64,000 nt of DNA from Novosphingobium sp. MW5 (GTDB lineage Bacteria > Pseudomonadota > Alphaproteobacteria > Sphingomonadales > Sphingomonadaceae). The stretch is from the NCBI GenBank assembly GCA_025938935.1, contig JAPCWB010000001.1:1488001-1552000 (forward strand), given 5' to 3'. Below the pieces are notes generated by a model. It was not told the DNA's origin. It made no database searches and saw only the letters and a list, made by a program, of their open reading frames with translations. This document shows positions 28,642-37,441 of the stretch, piece after piece. How positions within the stretch are numbered: the stretch's first letter is position 1; every line of letters starts with the position of its first letter. The translations under genes and the position numbers were made by a program.

Positions 28642-29359
28642 CCCTATCCGCCAGCGCGCTCCAAGTGCCCGGACGGCTGAACGGGGTTTCGCTTACCCTG
28701 CAGCCCGGAGAACTGACGGCCATCGTCGGCCCCAACGGTGCGGGCAAGAGCAGCCTGCTCGCCTGCCCGGCCGGCCTGCTCGAAGGGGAGAGGTTCTCCT
28801 TGATGGCGTGTCGCTGGAGGACATCCATCCGCACGAACGGGCGCGGGCGATCGGCTTCCTGCCGCAGACGCCGGAAGTGGCGTGGGACGTGACCGTGGAA
28901 ACGCTCGTCGCGCTCGGGCGGTTGCCGTGGCCGGGCGCTCCGGGCGGCGCGGCCGTCGAAGCGGCGATTGCAGCGATGGACCTCGCGGACCTCCGCCAGC
29001 GCCGCACATCGCGTTTGTCAGGCGGCGAACGGGCGCGGGCGCTGCTCGCGCGGGTGCTGGCCGGGGAGCCGCGCTGGTTGTTGGTCGATGAACCGCTCGC
29101 CAACCTCGATCTCGCCCATGCGGCGGCGCTGATGCGCAAGCTGCGAGTCGAGGCAGAGGGCGGGCGCGCCGTAGTTGTCGTGCTGCACGATCTGGCGGCT
29201 GCGATGAATCACGCCGACCGGGTAATCGTACTTTCTGAAGGCAGGGTGGCAGCCGATGGGCCACCCGAAGAGGCACTCGAACCTTCGCTTATCCGGGATG
29301 TCTGGCAGGCCGAGGCGCGCTGGCTGGGCGATGCCGGCACGAAAGCCCTTTCAACCTGA
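28638..29359 (+). pseudogene. btuD: Cobalamin ABC transporter ATPase (BtuD-like), frameshifted
   Basis: The start overlaps the btuC stop (ATGA). The first 49 codons read MTLSASALQVPG to the Walker A motif GPNGAGKSS and CPAGLLE. The correct frame is then lost near 28784. The next frame carries GEVLLDGVSLEDIHPHERAR, the ABC signature RLSGGERARAL, Walker B LLVDEPLANLD, and the H-loop VLHDLAAAMNHAD. Compared with family spacing, several bases (1 or 7) appear missing between GLLE and GEV. Either a sequencing error or a real lesion would explain it; without repair no functional ATPase is made. Confidence 0.88.
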
Positions 29360-29381
29360 AAGCGTGCATTTTTTGTGTCCT

Positions 29382-29395
29382 TTGACGCAGGTCAA
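29382..29395 (+). promoter_or_regulatory. FNR/FixK-like box
   Basis: TTGAC-GCAG-GTCAA is a perfect inverted repeat that differs from the FNR consensus TTGAT-N4-ATCAA by one symmetric position in each arm. It lies 22 bases after the btuD stop and its centre is 41.5 bp upstream of 29430, the spacing of class II FNR-activated promoters. The region to the right holds no protein gene on the plus strand. Confidence 0.5.
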
Positions 29396-29429
29396 GGTTC
29401 TCAGGCAATCAGCGGCCTAGGCCGGGTGG

Positions 29430-29505
29430 GCAAGGTCCTTTCAGGACCTTCGTTTCTCCCCGCCTAAGGAGCGGCTGTCGCACGTGAACAGCCGCTCCCT
29501 TTTTT
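29430..29505 (+). ncRNA. Candidate FNR-dependent small RNA
   Basis: The 76-nt stretch starts at the position predicted from the FNR box. It contains a hairpin AAGGTCC-TTTCA-GGACCTT (29432-29450), an unpaired linker CGTTTCTCCCCGCCTAA (29451-29467), and a strong Rho-independent terminator ending in six T residues. The linker is pyrimidine-rich and complementary to GGGGAGA, the ribosome-site sequence used by several genes here. This is the architecture of a short trans-acting sRNA. No expression data are available, and the terminator could simply end the btu operon. Confidence 0.45.
29468..29505 (+). terminator. Rho-independent terminator
   Basis: GGAGCGGCTGT / ACAGCCGCTCC forms a perfect 11-bp GC-rich stem with a 9-nt loop, followed by C and six T residues (29500-29505). 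It is oriented for plus-strand transcription and ends the btu operon, the candidate small RNA, or both. Confidence 0.9.
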
Positions 29506-29507
29506 GC

Positions 29508-30635
29508 CTACTTTGCGGGACAGGCGTTTTTCGACTTTGCCGCCCATTCAACGCCCGCTTCGAGCAGGGCGAGCGCCTGCGGCTGGCTGTAGGTCTGCGG
29601 CATGTGGCCGATGGCGCTGTAGAACATGCGGCCGCGGCCCATGCAGTTGGTCCAGGCGATCGGATGGTCGTTGCCCATGTCGAGATAACCGTCCGGTCCC
29701 ATCGGGCTCTTGCGCGTGTAGGACCCCTCATCGAGCGAGGCGATCACCTGCGCCCCGGCAGCACGCGGGCTGGTCTTGAACGAGTACCATTCGTCCGTCA
29801 TGCGCCATTCGCGCGGCAGGTTCGCTGCCTTGGCAATCGGGTGGTCGGTGCTCACGATCACGCGGGCTTCCTGGAACTGCGGCGCCATCGGATGGCCGGT
29901 GAAACGCGCGCCGATCAGTTTGTCCGGGTACCAGTTCCAGAAATAGGCGGGGTCGCCAGCCGAGCCGTGCATCGCGGCAAAGCCGCCGCCGCGGGCGAGG
30001 AAGCCTTGAAGCGCCTTGCGCTGGCTCAGCGTCAGGATGTCACCACTGATGTTGTTCCAGACAACAGCATCGAACTGGCCCAGCGTCCTGGCATTGATCG
30101 CGCCGCCCTTCTCGGTGAAGGCGATGGCCCAGCCCTTGCGCTCGGCCATTGCGGTCAGCGCGGCGTGGGCGGCGTTGACCGAGGGCACGTCCTTGAAGCC
30201 GTTGATCTTTTCCATGACCAGCAGGCGCACCTTGCCCTTGGGCATGGCGGGCAGGGTGGGCACGTCGTTGTCAAAACGCTGGCAGCGAGCAACCTTGTCC
30301 CCTGCCGTGACGGGGAGCGCGCGGAGTTCCTTGTCGATCTCGGCCACCTTGTCGGCCGAAATGCCGGTGAAGCGCGTGGCATTGTCGACAGTCAGGATTG
30401 ACGCGAAGCTGGGCGGCTTCGTGCCGGCAAAGTTTGGCGGCATCTTGTCCAGCCGTCCGGGCGCGTGCTTGTCAATCACCGCCTTGGCCGCGGGGCTGAG
30501 CAATACGTCGATCAATGGCGATGCCGCAGAAAACGGCACGTCGCGATTGGGGCAATCGGTGACTGGCCCCGCGAGCGCCGGAGCCGACAGCGCGATGGCT
30601 GCCAGTCCGGCGGCGAGTCTCACAATAGACCGCAT
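29508..30635 (-). CDS. Exported ThuA-domain protein
   Basis: A 375-residue protein with a signal peptide (MRSIVRLAAGLAAIALSAPALAG), a central linker region, and a ThuA-like (class I glutamine amidotransferase-fold) domain from about residue 135. Features are VRLLVMEKINGFKDVPSVNAA, FDAVVWNNISGDILTLSQR, GGGFAAMHGSAGD, and DHPIAWTNCMGRGRMFYSAIGH. ThuA proteins act in trehalose/disaccharide catabolism through 3-keto sugars. The start overlaps the GMC oxidoreductase stop by one base, so the two are coupled. Confidence 0.88.
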   Translation of the reverse strand: MRSIVRLAAGLAAIALSAPALAGPVTDCPNRDVPFSAASPLIDVLLSPAAKAVIDKHAPGRLDKMPPNFAGTKPPSFASILTVDNATRFTGISADKVAEIDKELRALPVTAGDKVARCQRFDNDVPTLPAMPKGKVRLLVMEKINGFKDVPSVNAAHAALTAMAERKGWAIAFTEKGGAINARTLGQFDAVVWNNISGDILTLSQRKALQGFLARGGGFAAMHGSAGDPAYFWNWYPDKLIGARFTGHPMAPQFQEARVIVSTDHPIAKAANLPREWRMTDEWYSFKTSPRAAGAQVIASLDEGSYTRKSPMGPDGYLDMGNDHPIAWTNCMGRGRMFYSAIGHMPQTYSQPQALALLEAGVEWAAKSKNACPAK

Positions 30636-32326
30636 CAGATCTTGCCTTCCTTGAGGAATTCCACGGCATGGTGCGCGGCGCGGGCTGATAGTGCCATGTA
30701 AGTCAGCGACGGGTTCTGGCAGCCCGAGGATGCCATGACGGCGCCATCGGTGCAGAACAGGTTCGAAACCTCATGCGCCTGGTTGTACTTGTTGAAGACC
30801 GAGGTCTTCGGGTCCTTGCCCATGCGCGCGGTGCCCATTTCGTGGATGCCGAGACCCGGGGTACCCGGCGCATCGGCCTGGCTGATCACGACGCCGCCGG
30901 CAGCCTCGATCATGGCCCGGCCATCGTCGAGGATATGCTTGACCATCGCGTGCTCGTTCGGCCCCATTTCGCATTCGATGTGCGGGATCGGCATGCCCCA
31001 CTTGTCCTTGCGGGTAGCGTTCAGTGTGACGCGGTTGTCCGGGTTGGGCAGCATTTCGCCAAAGCCCGAGATGAAGGCCATCCACGGACCGAACTTGTGC
31101 ATGCCTTCCTTGTATTCCTTGCCGATCGTGCCCGGCTGATTGAGCCCCTTGCCGGTCATGCGCATGGCGCCGCCCTGGTAGCCATAGCCGCGGACATAGC
31201 CTTCGCCGGGTTCGGTCACGTTGCGGAAGCGCGGGATGTAGATGCCGGTCGGGCGGCGGCCCTTGTAGTAGGAATCCGCCGGACCGTTCGGCAGGATGCC
31301 GGCTGTGGACAAGGCGTACATGTGATCCATCAGGTTGCGGCCGACTTGGTCCGACTGGTTCGCAAGCCCGCGCGGATTGGCCTCGTTCGCCGAATTCAGC
31401 AGGATATAGGCCGAGTTGATCGCCGAGGCATTGAGGAAGACGATCTTCGCCTCATAGGTCTTGCCGACCTTGGTGACGCGGTCGATCACGCGAACGCCGG
31501 TCGCCTTGCCGGTCTTCGGGTCTTGGATGATCGAATGGACGATGGCGTTGGTCACCAGCGTCAGGTTGCCCGTCTTGCGCGCGGCAGGCAGCGACGAGGT
31601 CAGCGTCGAGTGCATCGCGCCGAACGAGCAGCCGCGTTCGCAGATCGAACGGTTCTGGCACGGGCCGCGGCCCAGTTCCTCGTGGTGCGGCTTGGCTTCC
31701 GACAGGTTGGCATTGCGGCCGATGATCACTTTGCGGGTGGGGAACTTCGATTCCACCGCCGACTTGAGCATCTTTTCGGCGTCGTTCATTTCCCACGCCT
31801 TGAGGAACTTGCCATCGGGCAGCTGGGGCAGGTTTTCATAAGAACCGGCAACGCCGATGAAGTCCTCGATATGGTCATACCACGGTGCCAGATCGGCATA
31901 GCGGATCGGCCAGTCGGTGCCGTAGCCGTCCTTGGCATTGGCCTCGAAATCGATGTCGGACAGGCGGTAGGACTGACGGCCCCACATGATCGAACGTCCG
32001 CCCGTGTGATAGCCGCGGATCCAGGTGAACGGCTTGTTCTCTGGCGTCGAATAGGGGTGGTCGCTGTCCTTCACCCACATGTGCTTGGTGGCGTGGTTGA
32101 AGGCGTAGCACTGGCTCTGCACGTAGTAGTCGCGATCGACTTCTTCCTGCGGCACCATGTTGTTGTTGGGGAACTCCCACGGCATGGTCATGTCCGTGTA
32201 GTCCTTGGCGGGATCGATGTCGTAGCCGCGCTCGAGCATGAGCACCTTGAGGCCTCGCTCGCACAGCTCCTTGGCGGCGATGCCGCCGCTCATGCCCGAA
32301 CCGATGACGATTGCGTCGAATGACAT
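30635..32326 (-). CDS. GMC-family FAD oxidoreductase (sugar/glucoside 3-dehydrogenase-like large subunit)
   Basis: A 563-residue flavoprotein has FAD motif GSGMSGG (residues 9-15), ERGYD at the end of beta-2, RSIMWGRQSYR, and a Cys-rich segment (GPCQNRSICERGCSFGAMHS, about residues 222-241) like the iron-sulfur region of membrane-bound gluconate and glucoside dehydrogenases. The C-terminal GMC domain carries HEMGTARMG and SGCQNPSLTYMALSARAA with the His/Asn pair. It follows its presumed small subunit by 15 bp. Its likely role is C3 oxidation of sugars, delivering electrons to cytochrome or quinone. Confidence 0.88.
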   Translation of the reverse strand: MSFDAIVIGSGMSGGIAAKELCERGLKVLMLERGYDIDPAKDYTDMTMPWEFPNNNMVPQEEVDRDYYVQSQCYAFNHATKHMWVKDSDHPYSTPENKPFTWIRGYHTGGRSIMWGRQSYRLSDIDFEANAKDGYGTDWPIRYADLAPWYDHIEDFIGVAGSYENLPQLPDGKFLKAWEMNDAEKMLKSAVESKFPTRKVIIGRNANLSEAKPHHEELGRGPCQNRSICERGCSFGAMHSTLTSSLPAARKTGNLTLVTNAIVHSIIQDPKTGKATGVRVIDRVTKVGKTYEAKIVFLNASAINSAYILLNSANEANPRGLANQSDQVGRNLMDHMYALSTAGILPNGPADSYYKGRRPTGIYIPRFRNVTEPGEGYVRGYGYQGGAMRMTGKGLNQPGTIGKEYKEGMHKFGPWMAFISGFGEMLPNPDNRVTLNATRKDKWGMPIPHIECEMGPNEHAMVKHILDDGRAMIEAAGGVVISQADAPGTPGLGIHEMGTARMGKDPKTSVFNKYNQAHEVSNLFCTDGAVMASSGCQNPSLTYMALSARAAHHAVEFLKEGKI

Positions 32327-32341
32327 GGAAATATTCTCCGT

Positions 32342-32980
32342 TCAGCCGAGACCGCCGACGCCTGCGAAGGGCCGGGTCTGGGGAGTGATCTTGAGCGAGG
32401 GGACGAACGGTCCGGGGACGTGTTCGTAGATAACTTCCTGGGTCATCGCGACTTCGGAGGTGTAATAGAGGTTGATGATCAGGTCCTTGAGCTTGCCGTA
32501 GCCGGGATCGGCAAAGGATGGCCCGGCGAATATTGCGGCCAGACCGGTCAGTTTGTCTTTGCGAGGGACCGGCTTGAGTGCGGCCTTGTCATAGGGGATC
32601 AGCAGTTCCTTGCGGCGCGCCGGGGTCAGCGCGGCGAAGGGCTTCTTGTCGGCATCCAGCGCCATCTTCTCGATGCCGGGCAAAGCGCCAAGGATCAGCT
32701 GCTGGGTGGTGGGCGACGCCCAGTTGACCATCAGGCTGTCGAGCAGCTGGGGTGCCTTGGTGGCCACGGCACCGGGCGTGTCCGTGGCCGGGATCAAGGT
32801 ATCGGCCAGCGCGGTAACCAGCGCCATCTGCGAGGGGCTGAAGAACTTCTTCGCCGCTGGCTTGCCCTTGGCCTTCTTCTTCGGTGCGGCAAAGGCTTCG
32901 GCGGGAATCGCGGCACTGCCTAGCAGCAGGCCGATGTGCGCCATCAGCGTGCGCCTTTGCAGGTTCATTCCATCGAGCAT
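32342..32980 (-). CDS. Gluconate 2-dehydrogenase subunit 3 family protein (small subunit of GMC enzyme)
   Basis: A 212-residue protein has a twin-arginine-type leader (NLQRRTLMAHIGLLLGSAAIPAEAFAA begins near residue 6; only the RR is canonical). The subunit-3 domain follows, with SPSQMALVTALADTLIPATDTPGAVA and later LINLYYTSEVAMTQEVIYEHVPGP. In this family the small subunit carries the FAD subunit through Tat by hitch-hiking, which fits because the large subunit has no signal. It is the first gene of a three-gene unit (small subunit, GMC, ThuA). AGGGAG lies 6 nt before the ATG. Confidence 0.9.
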   Translation of the reverse strand: MLDGMNLQRRTLMAHIGLLLGSAAIPAEAFAAPKKKAKGKPAAKKFFSPSQMALVTALADTLIPATDTPGAVATKAPQLLDSLMVNWASPTTQQLILGALPGIEKMALDADKKPFAALTPARRKELLIPYDKAALKPVPRKDKLTGLAAIFAGPSFADPGYGKLKDLIINLYYTSEVAMTQEVIYEHVPGPFVPSLKITPQTRPFAGVGGLG

Positions 32981-33019
32981 CGAATTCTCCCTAGCGATAT
33001 GCGGCTGGCGGCGGTGCGC

Positions 33020-33050
33020 CAGATTAGTTCAAAAACTGTATTACTATTGG
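33020..33050 (-). promoter_or_regulatory. Upstream element of the GMC/ThuA unit, shared with 38453
   Basis: The plus strand reads CAGATTAG-TTCAAA-N6-ATTACTATT 40 bases upstream of the small-subunit start. The same words in the same order (CAGATTAG, TTCAAA, ATTA, CTATT) occur at 38453-38485 before the second ThuA unit. The shared AT-rich block contrasts with the GC-rich surroundings and probably includes promoter or regulator contacts. Confidence 0.45.
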
Positions 33051-33066
33051 TCAGGCCAGAATGCAA

Positions 33067-33924
33067 TCACGCATTGGCCCAGCAATCCTGAATGTAGGTG
33101 TAACCCTCGGAGTAAACCTCCTCGGGACTGGCGAAGAAATCGCGCCAGACGCGGGTGGCGGCGGCCAGTTCGGGCAGCGCCTTGCCAAAGGCCTCGATGG
33201 TCAGCCAGCCGTCATAGCCAAGGCCCTTCAGCTCGGCGATCGTCTCGCGGATCTTCGCGTGGCCGCGCCCCGGCGTCCCGCGATCGTTCTCGCTGATGTG
33301 GACGTGATTGACGTGCCCCTTGGCGTAAGCGGTGCGCAGTGCGGCGAGGGGGTCCTTCTCCTCGATGTTCGCGTGGAACGTATCGTAGAGGATGCCGAAG
33401 CCGTCTTCGCCCAGACGCTCAAGATAGGCGGAAGATTGCTCGCAGGTGTTGAGCAGGTAGCATTCGAAGCGGTTGAGCGGTTCGAGCGCGCAGATCAGCC
33501 CCGCATCACGCGCCTTCTGCGCGACCAGTCGGTGCACCCCGGCGCAGCGTTCCAACTCGTCGTCCGTCGGCCCTTCGCCTGAGAACACGCCGAGCGGCTG
33601 GAACCACGGCCCGACCAGCGCCTGCGCTCCCAATGCCTCACAGCAGTCGATCACACGATTGAGGTGATCGACCCCGCCCTGCCTCGCCGCCGCGTCGGGC
33701 GAGATCGGCGAATGCGCCTCGTCCGGGATCAGCGCGACGGCAGTGCGCTGAAGGCCGAGGTCATCACAGATGCCCGCCAGCTTCGCATAGTGCGAGACGT
33801 CCGAGGGATCGAATACCGGCACTTCGACACCGTCAAAGCCCGTGTCCTTCAACGCCTTGAGAACCGGCACGTGGCTTTCGTCCACGTGCCCGGTCCACAG
33901 CAGCAGGTTCATGCCGATTTTCAT
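33067..33924 (-). CDS. Sugar phosphate isomerase/epimerase (xylose isomerase-like TIM barrel)
   Basis: This 285-residue TIM-barrel protein is of the AP-endonuclease-2/D-tagatose 3-epimerase type. Metal-site features include ICALEPLNRFECYLLNT (Glu), YDTFHANIEE (Asp/His), HVHISENDRGTPGRGH (His), and LTIEAFG (Glu). Such enzymes epimerise or cleave keto-sugars. Its start overlaps the stop of the MFS gene (ATGA), so transport and catabolism are coupled. Confidence 0.88.
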   Translation of the reverse strand: MKIGMNLLLWTGHVDESHVPVLKALKDTGFDGVEVPVFDPSDVSHYAKLAGICDDLGLQRTAVALIPDEAHSPISPDAAARQGGVDHLNRVIDCCEALGAQALVGPWFQPLGVFSGEGPTDDELERCAGVHRLVAQKARDAGLICALEPLNRFECYLLNTCEQSSAYLERLGEDGFGILYDTFHANIEEKDPLAALRTAYAKGHVNHVHISENDRGTPGRGHAKIRETIAELKGLGYDGWLTIEAFGKALPELAAATRVWRDFFASPEEVYSEGYTYIQDCWANA

Positions 33925-35219
33925 TTGGTGTTCTTTCCGCGTTCAAAGAACCAGACGAGGCCGAAGATCACGAACAGCACGACCGGGATGATGGCGATCG
34001 TCTGGAACGAGGTTTCGGCTGCAGCGACCAGAACTTCGTGCATCTGCGGCGAGCCCGCCGCGATGCTTTCGAAAGCGGCCTGACCGCCGGCCTTGGCGAT
34101 CTTGGCATTGTCATAGATCTTGCCGATTTCCGGCAGCACCAGATAGATCGCCAGCGCGCCCGAGAAGTTGACGATGCCGATGCCCCACGAACCGCTGCGC
34201 GGATAGCGGCGGGCGATGGCGGCGAGCATGGTCGGCCACATGAAGCAGACGCCGAAGGCCCACAGCGTCGCGGCCAGCAGTCCGGTAAACGGAGAATTGG
34301 CAGTCGACAGCAGATAGAGGCCAAGCGCGGCGGGAACCGTGCTCATCCACAGCAGGCCCATGTCGGAGAACTTGTGCTCCAGCGGGCCGGCAAAGTGCCG
34401 CATGGCGAACATGATGGCCGCGACATAGACGTTGAGCAGCACGCCCTGCATGCCGACGGTTTCGGTGAGCGCGACTTGCACCCAGGCGCCGGGAGCCAGT
34501 TCGGTCGAAGCGGTCAGGAACATGATCGCGGGGAAGATCCAGAAGCCGAGGTGCTTGAAGGGCTCGACCATCATCTCGCCGAACGAGATGCCCGAAGTTG
34601 TGCTTTCGGTCTGCGGAAAATCGTGGCGCATGGTCCACAGGGCGAGGATCACGCCGGGCACCATGATCAGCGCGATCAGTGCGCGCCAGCCGAGGCCCGC
34701 GCCGAACAGGACGACGCAAAGCAGGCCGCCGACGATCATGCCGGCTGGCCACCATGCGTGCAGAACGTTGAGCTTGCCGGTCTTGTCCTCGCTGTACATG
34801 GTCGTGGTGATGGCGTTGATCGAACCCTCGGTCGCGCCCCAGCCGAAGCCGGTGAGGATCATGCCGGCATTCAGCGCGGTGTTGACCGCGTCGAACCCGC
34901 CGGCAGAGGGGGCAAACAGGATCAGCGCTGGACCGGCGACAAAGCAGGCGGCGGCGAACAGGACGATCCGCTTGGCACCGATCTTGTCGAGCAGCGGGCT
35001 GATTACCAGCAGGCTGATGGCAAAGCCGAGGAAGGCATTGCCCAGAGCCGTCGCGATCAGTTCGCCCGATTGCGCGGCGTGGGTCGCGTCGAAGAGTTCG
35101 AGCTTCATTGCTTCGGACGCACCGTTGCGAATGGCATTGGCCACGGCGGCGGTGAACAGCGCCAGCACGCTGATCCAGAAAATGGCCCGGTGATTGGCCG
35201 GCCTGCCTGTTGTTGTCAC
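33921..35219 (-). CDS. MFS transporter, probable sugar permease
   Basis: This 432-residue major facilitator has about twelve hydrophobic segments. The N-terminal half holds FLGFAISLLVISPLLDKIGAKRIVLF (split over residues 62-90) and the loop-2 motif DKIGAKR. The start is GTG at 35219 with GGGGAG 7 nt upstream. It lies between two isomerase/epimerase genes and upstream of none of the regulators, so a sugar or keto-sugar substrate is inferred from context. Confidence 0.88.
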   Translation of the reverse strand: MTTTGRPANHRAIFWISVLALFTAAVANAIRNGASEAMKLELFDATHAAQSGELIATALGNAFLGFAISLLVISPLLDKIGAKRIVLFAAACFVAGPALILFAPSAGGFDAVNTALNAGMILTGFGWGATEGSINAITTTMYSEDKTGKLNVLHAWWPAGMIVGGLLCVVLFGAGLGWRALIALIMVPGVILALWTMRHDFPQTESTTSGISFGEMMVEPFKHLGFWIFPAIMFLTASTELAPGAWVQVALTETVGMQGVLLNVYVAAIMFAMRHFAGPLEHKFSDMGLLWMSTVPAALGLYLLSTANSPFTGLLAATLWAFGVCFMWPTMLAAIARRYPRSGSWGIGIVNFSGALAIYLVLPEIGKIYDNAKIAKAGGQAAFESIAAGSPQMHEVLVAAAETSFQTIAIIPVVLFVIFGLVWFFERGKNTK

Positions 35220-35246
35220 TTTGCCTCTCCCCTTTTCATTTTCTTG

Positions 35247-36293
35247 TCAGTCCAGCCCGAGCACTTGCCGGACAAAGCCCAGGTCCGCCCCGGTTCCTGC
35301 GAAATCGTCGAACGCCTTGTCGGCCTTACGGATCATGTGTTTCGCGATGAACGGAGCGCCTTCTGCCGCGCCCTGTTCGGGATGCTTGTAGGCGCATTCC
35401 CATTCGAGAACTGCCCAGCCGTCATAGCCGTAGTGGCCCAGCTTGGTGAAGATCTGGGTGAAATCGACCTGCCCGTCGCCAAGGCTGCGGAAGCGGCCCG
35501 GACGCTCGGTCCAGCCAGAGTATGAGCCATAGACGCCGGCCTTGCCATTGGGGCGGAATTCCGCGTCCTTCACGTGGAAGGCCTTGATCCGATCGTGGTA
35601 GAAATCGATGAACTGCAGGTAATCCAGCTGCTGCAGCACGAAGTGCGACGGATCGTAGAGGATGTTGGCGCGCGGGTGATTGTCGACCACTTCAAGGAAG
35701 CGTTCGAAGGTCACGCCGTCGTGCAGGTCTTCGCCCGGATGCAGTTCGTAGCAGGCGTTGACGCCGCATTCGTCGAACACGTCGAGGATCGGCTTCCAGC
35801 GGCGACCGAGTTCGGCAAAGCCTTCCTCGACCAGACCGGCGGGGCGCTGCGGCCAAGGATAGACGGTGTGCCACAGCAGCGCACCGGAAAAGGTCGCGTG
35901 GCTGGTGCAGCCGAAGCGCTGGCTAGCTTTCGCCGCCTTCTTCATCTGGTCCACCGCCCATTCGGTGCGGGCCTTGACGTTGCCGTGGACCGATGCCGGC
36001 GCAAAGCCATCGAACAGAGCGTCATAGGCCGGGTGGCTGGCGACAAGCTGGCCTTGCAGGTGAGTGGAAAGCTCGGTCACTTCGACGCCGTTGGCGCGGC
36101 AGATGCCGGCCACTTCGTCGCAATAGTCCTGGCTCTCGGCCGCCTTGTCGAGATCGAACAGGCGGCCGTCCCAAGTGGGGATCTGCACGCCCTTGTAGCC
36201 AAGGTTGCCCATGTACTTGGTGATCGCGTCGAGCGAATTGAACGGCGCTTCGTCACCTGCGAACTGGGCGAGGAAGATGGCAGGACCCTTCAT
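35247..36293 (-). CDS. Sugar phosphate isomerase/epimerase, IolE/xylose isomerase-like
   Basis: This 348-residue TIM-barrel enzyme has conserved metal/substrate motifs CYELHPGEDLHDG (Glu, His), ILYDPSHFVLQQLDYLQF (Asp, His), IKAFHVKDAEF (His), and AVLEWECAYK (Glu). It belongs to the group often found with Gfo/Idh/MocA dehydrogenases and ThuA proteins. It lies 14 bp after the dehydrogenase gene and 27 bp before the MFS gene in the same operon. Confidence 0.9.
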   Translation of the reverse strand: MKGPAIFLAQFAGDEAPFNSLDAITKYMGNLGYKGVQIPTWDGRLFDLDKAAESQDYCDEVAGICRANGVEVTELSTHLQGQLVASHPAYDALFDGFAPASVHGNVKARTEWAVDQMKKAAKASQRFGCTSHATFSGALLWHTVYPWPQRPAGLVEEGFAELGRRWKPILDVFDECGVNACYELHPGEDLHDGVTFERFLEVVDNHPRANILYDPSHFVLQQLDYLQFIDFYHDRIKAFHVKDAEFRPNGKAGVYGSYSGWTERPGRFRSLGDGQVDFTQIFTKLGHYGYDGWAVLEWECAYKHPEQGAAEGAPFIAKHMIRKADKAFDDFAGTGADLGFVRQVLGLD

Positions 36294-36307
36294 GTGCGTA
36301 ACCTCTC

Positions 36308-37441
36308 TTACAGATCGACCCAGACCGCGCCGCGGCGGCTGGATTCAAGGCTGGCGGCAAGGAACTTCATGCCGGCCAGCGTGTCTTCCATCGTGGCATA
36401 GCCCGGCTCCGCGCCGGTGCTCCCGCGCAGTTCGTTGCCGAAGGCCTGATAGATGTTGGCGAAGGCTTCGAGATAGCCTTCGGGATGGCCGCCCGGCGTG
36501 CGCTGGATGCTCAGCACGTCTTCGGAGAGGTAGGCGCGGTTCGCGCCAGCATGCCAGATTTCGGTCGGACGGTCGCGGTAGCCGATCCTCATGGTATTCG
36601 GCTCTTCCTGCCGCCAGTGCAGCCCGGCCTCGTCGCAATAGACCGAGATGGCGAGGTCGTTGATGTCGCCGACCAGCACCTGGCTGGCCGTCAGCGTCCC
36701 CTTGCCGCCGCCCGAAAGATGGAACAATGCCGCTCCGTCATCGTCGATCGCGCGGCCTTCCAGCATGGTCAGCTCGGCGCAAATGCGCGTGATGCGTTCG
36801 CCGGTGATGAATTCGGCCAGGTTGGCGGCGTGCGTGCCGATGTCGCCAAAGGCCCCGGCATCGCCCGATTGCTTGGGATCGACGCGCCATGCGGCCTGCT
36901 TGTTGTTTTCTAAGTCGGATGCCCGGCTCAGCCAATCCTGCGTGTACTTCACCGCGACGCGGCGGACCTTGCCCAACTTGCCCGAGGCGATCAGTTCGCG
37001 CGCCTGCTTGACCAGCGGATAGCCGGTGTAGGTGTGGGTAACGGCGATGCGACGCCCCGTGCGCGCGGCGCAGTCCGCAATCGCCTTGGCGTTCTCCATC
37101 GAATCCGCCAGCGGCTTGTCGATGATGACGTCAAAGCCTGCTTCCATCGCGGCGATAGCCGGGGCGGCGTGCATGTGGTTGGGGGTGACGATCGATACCG
37201 CCTCGATCCGTTGGTCGGCGGGGAGGGCGAGCTCCTTCTCGATCATCTCGGCGAAAGAACCATAGGCTCGGTCCGGATCGACGCCGAGTTCGATGCCCGA
37301 TGCGCGGCTCTTTTCCGGGGTCGAGGAGAAAGCCCCCGCGACCAGTTCCCAATTGCCCGCGATGCGTGCAGCTATGCGGTGGACGCCGCCAATGAAGGCA
37401 CCTTGGCCGCCGCCGATCATGCCGTAACGGATCGGTTTCAC
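36308..37441 (-). CDS. Gfo/Idh/MocA-family NAD(P)-dependent sugar oxidoreductase
   Basis: A 377-residue dehydrogenase has the N-terminal Rossmann motif MIGGGQGAFIGGVHR and the EKP-type motif VIIDKPLADSMENA near residue 108. The catalytic segment GDAGAFGDIGTHAANL lies near residue 195. It probably reduces or oxidises a keto-sugar intermediate, like ThuB beside ThuA. The start is GTG at 37441; its codon overlaps the TGA of the upstream ThuA gene (GTGA), with AAGGA just before. Confidence 0.92.
   Translation of the reverse strand: MKPIRYGMIGGGQGAFIGGVHRIAARIAGNWELVAGAFSSTPEKSRASGIELGVDPDRAYGSFAEMIEKELALPADQRIEAVSIVTPNHMHAAPAIAAMEAGFDVIIDKPLADSMENAKAIADCAARTGRRIAVTHTYTGYPLVKQARELIASGKLGKVRRVAVKYTQDWLSRASDLENNKQAAWRVDPKQSGDAGAFGDIGTHAANLAEFITGERITRICAELTMLEGRAIDDDGAALFHLSGGGKGTLTASQVLVGDINDLAISVYCDEAGLHWRQEEPNTMRIGYRDRPTEIWHAGANRAYLSEDVLSIQRTPGGHPEGYLEAFANIYQAFGNELRGSTGAEPGYATMEDTLAGMKFLAASLESSRRGAVWVDL

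Noticed and set aside
30773..32323. A 516-codon plus-strand open frame opposite the GMC oxidoreductase
   Set aside because: It is an antisense shadow of a gene with clear FAD and GMC motifs.
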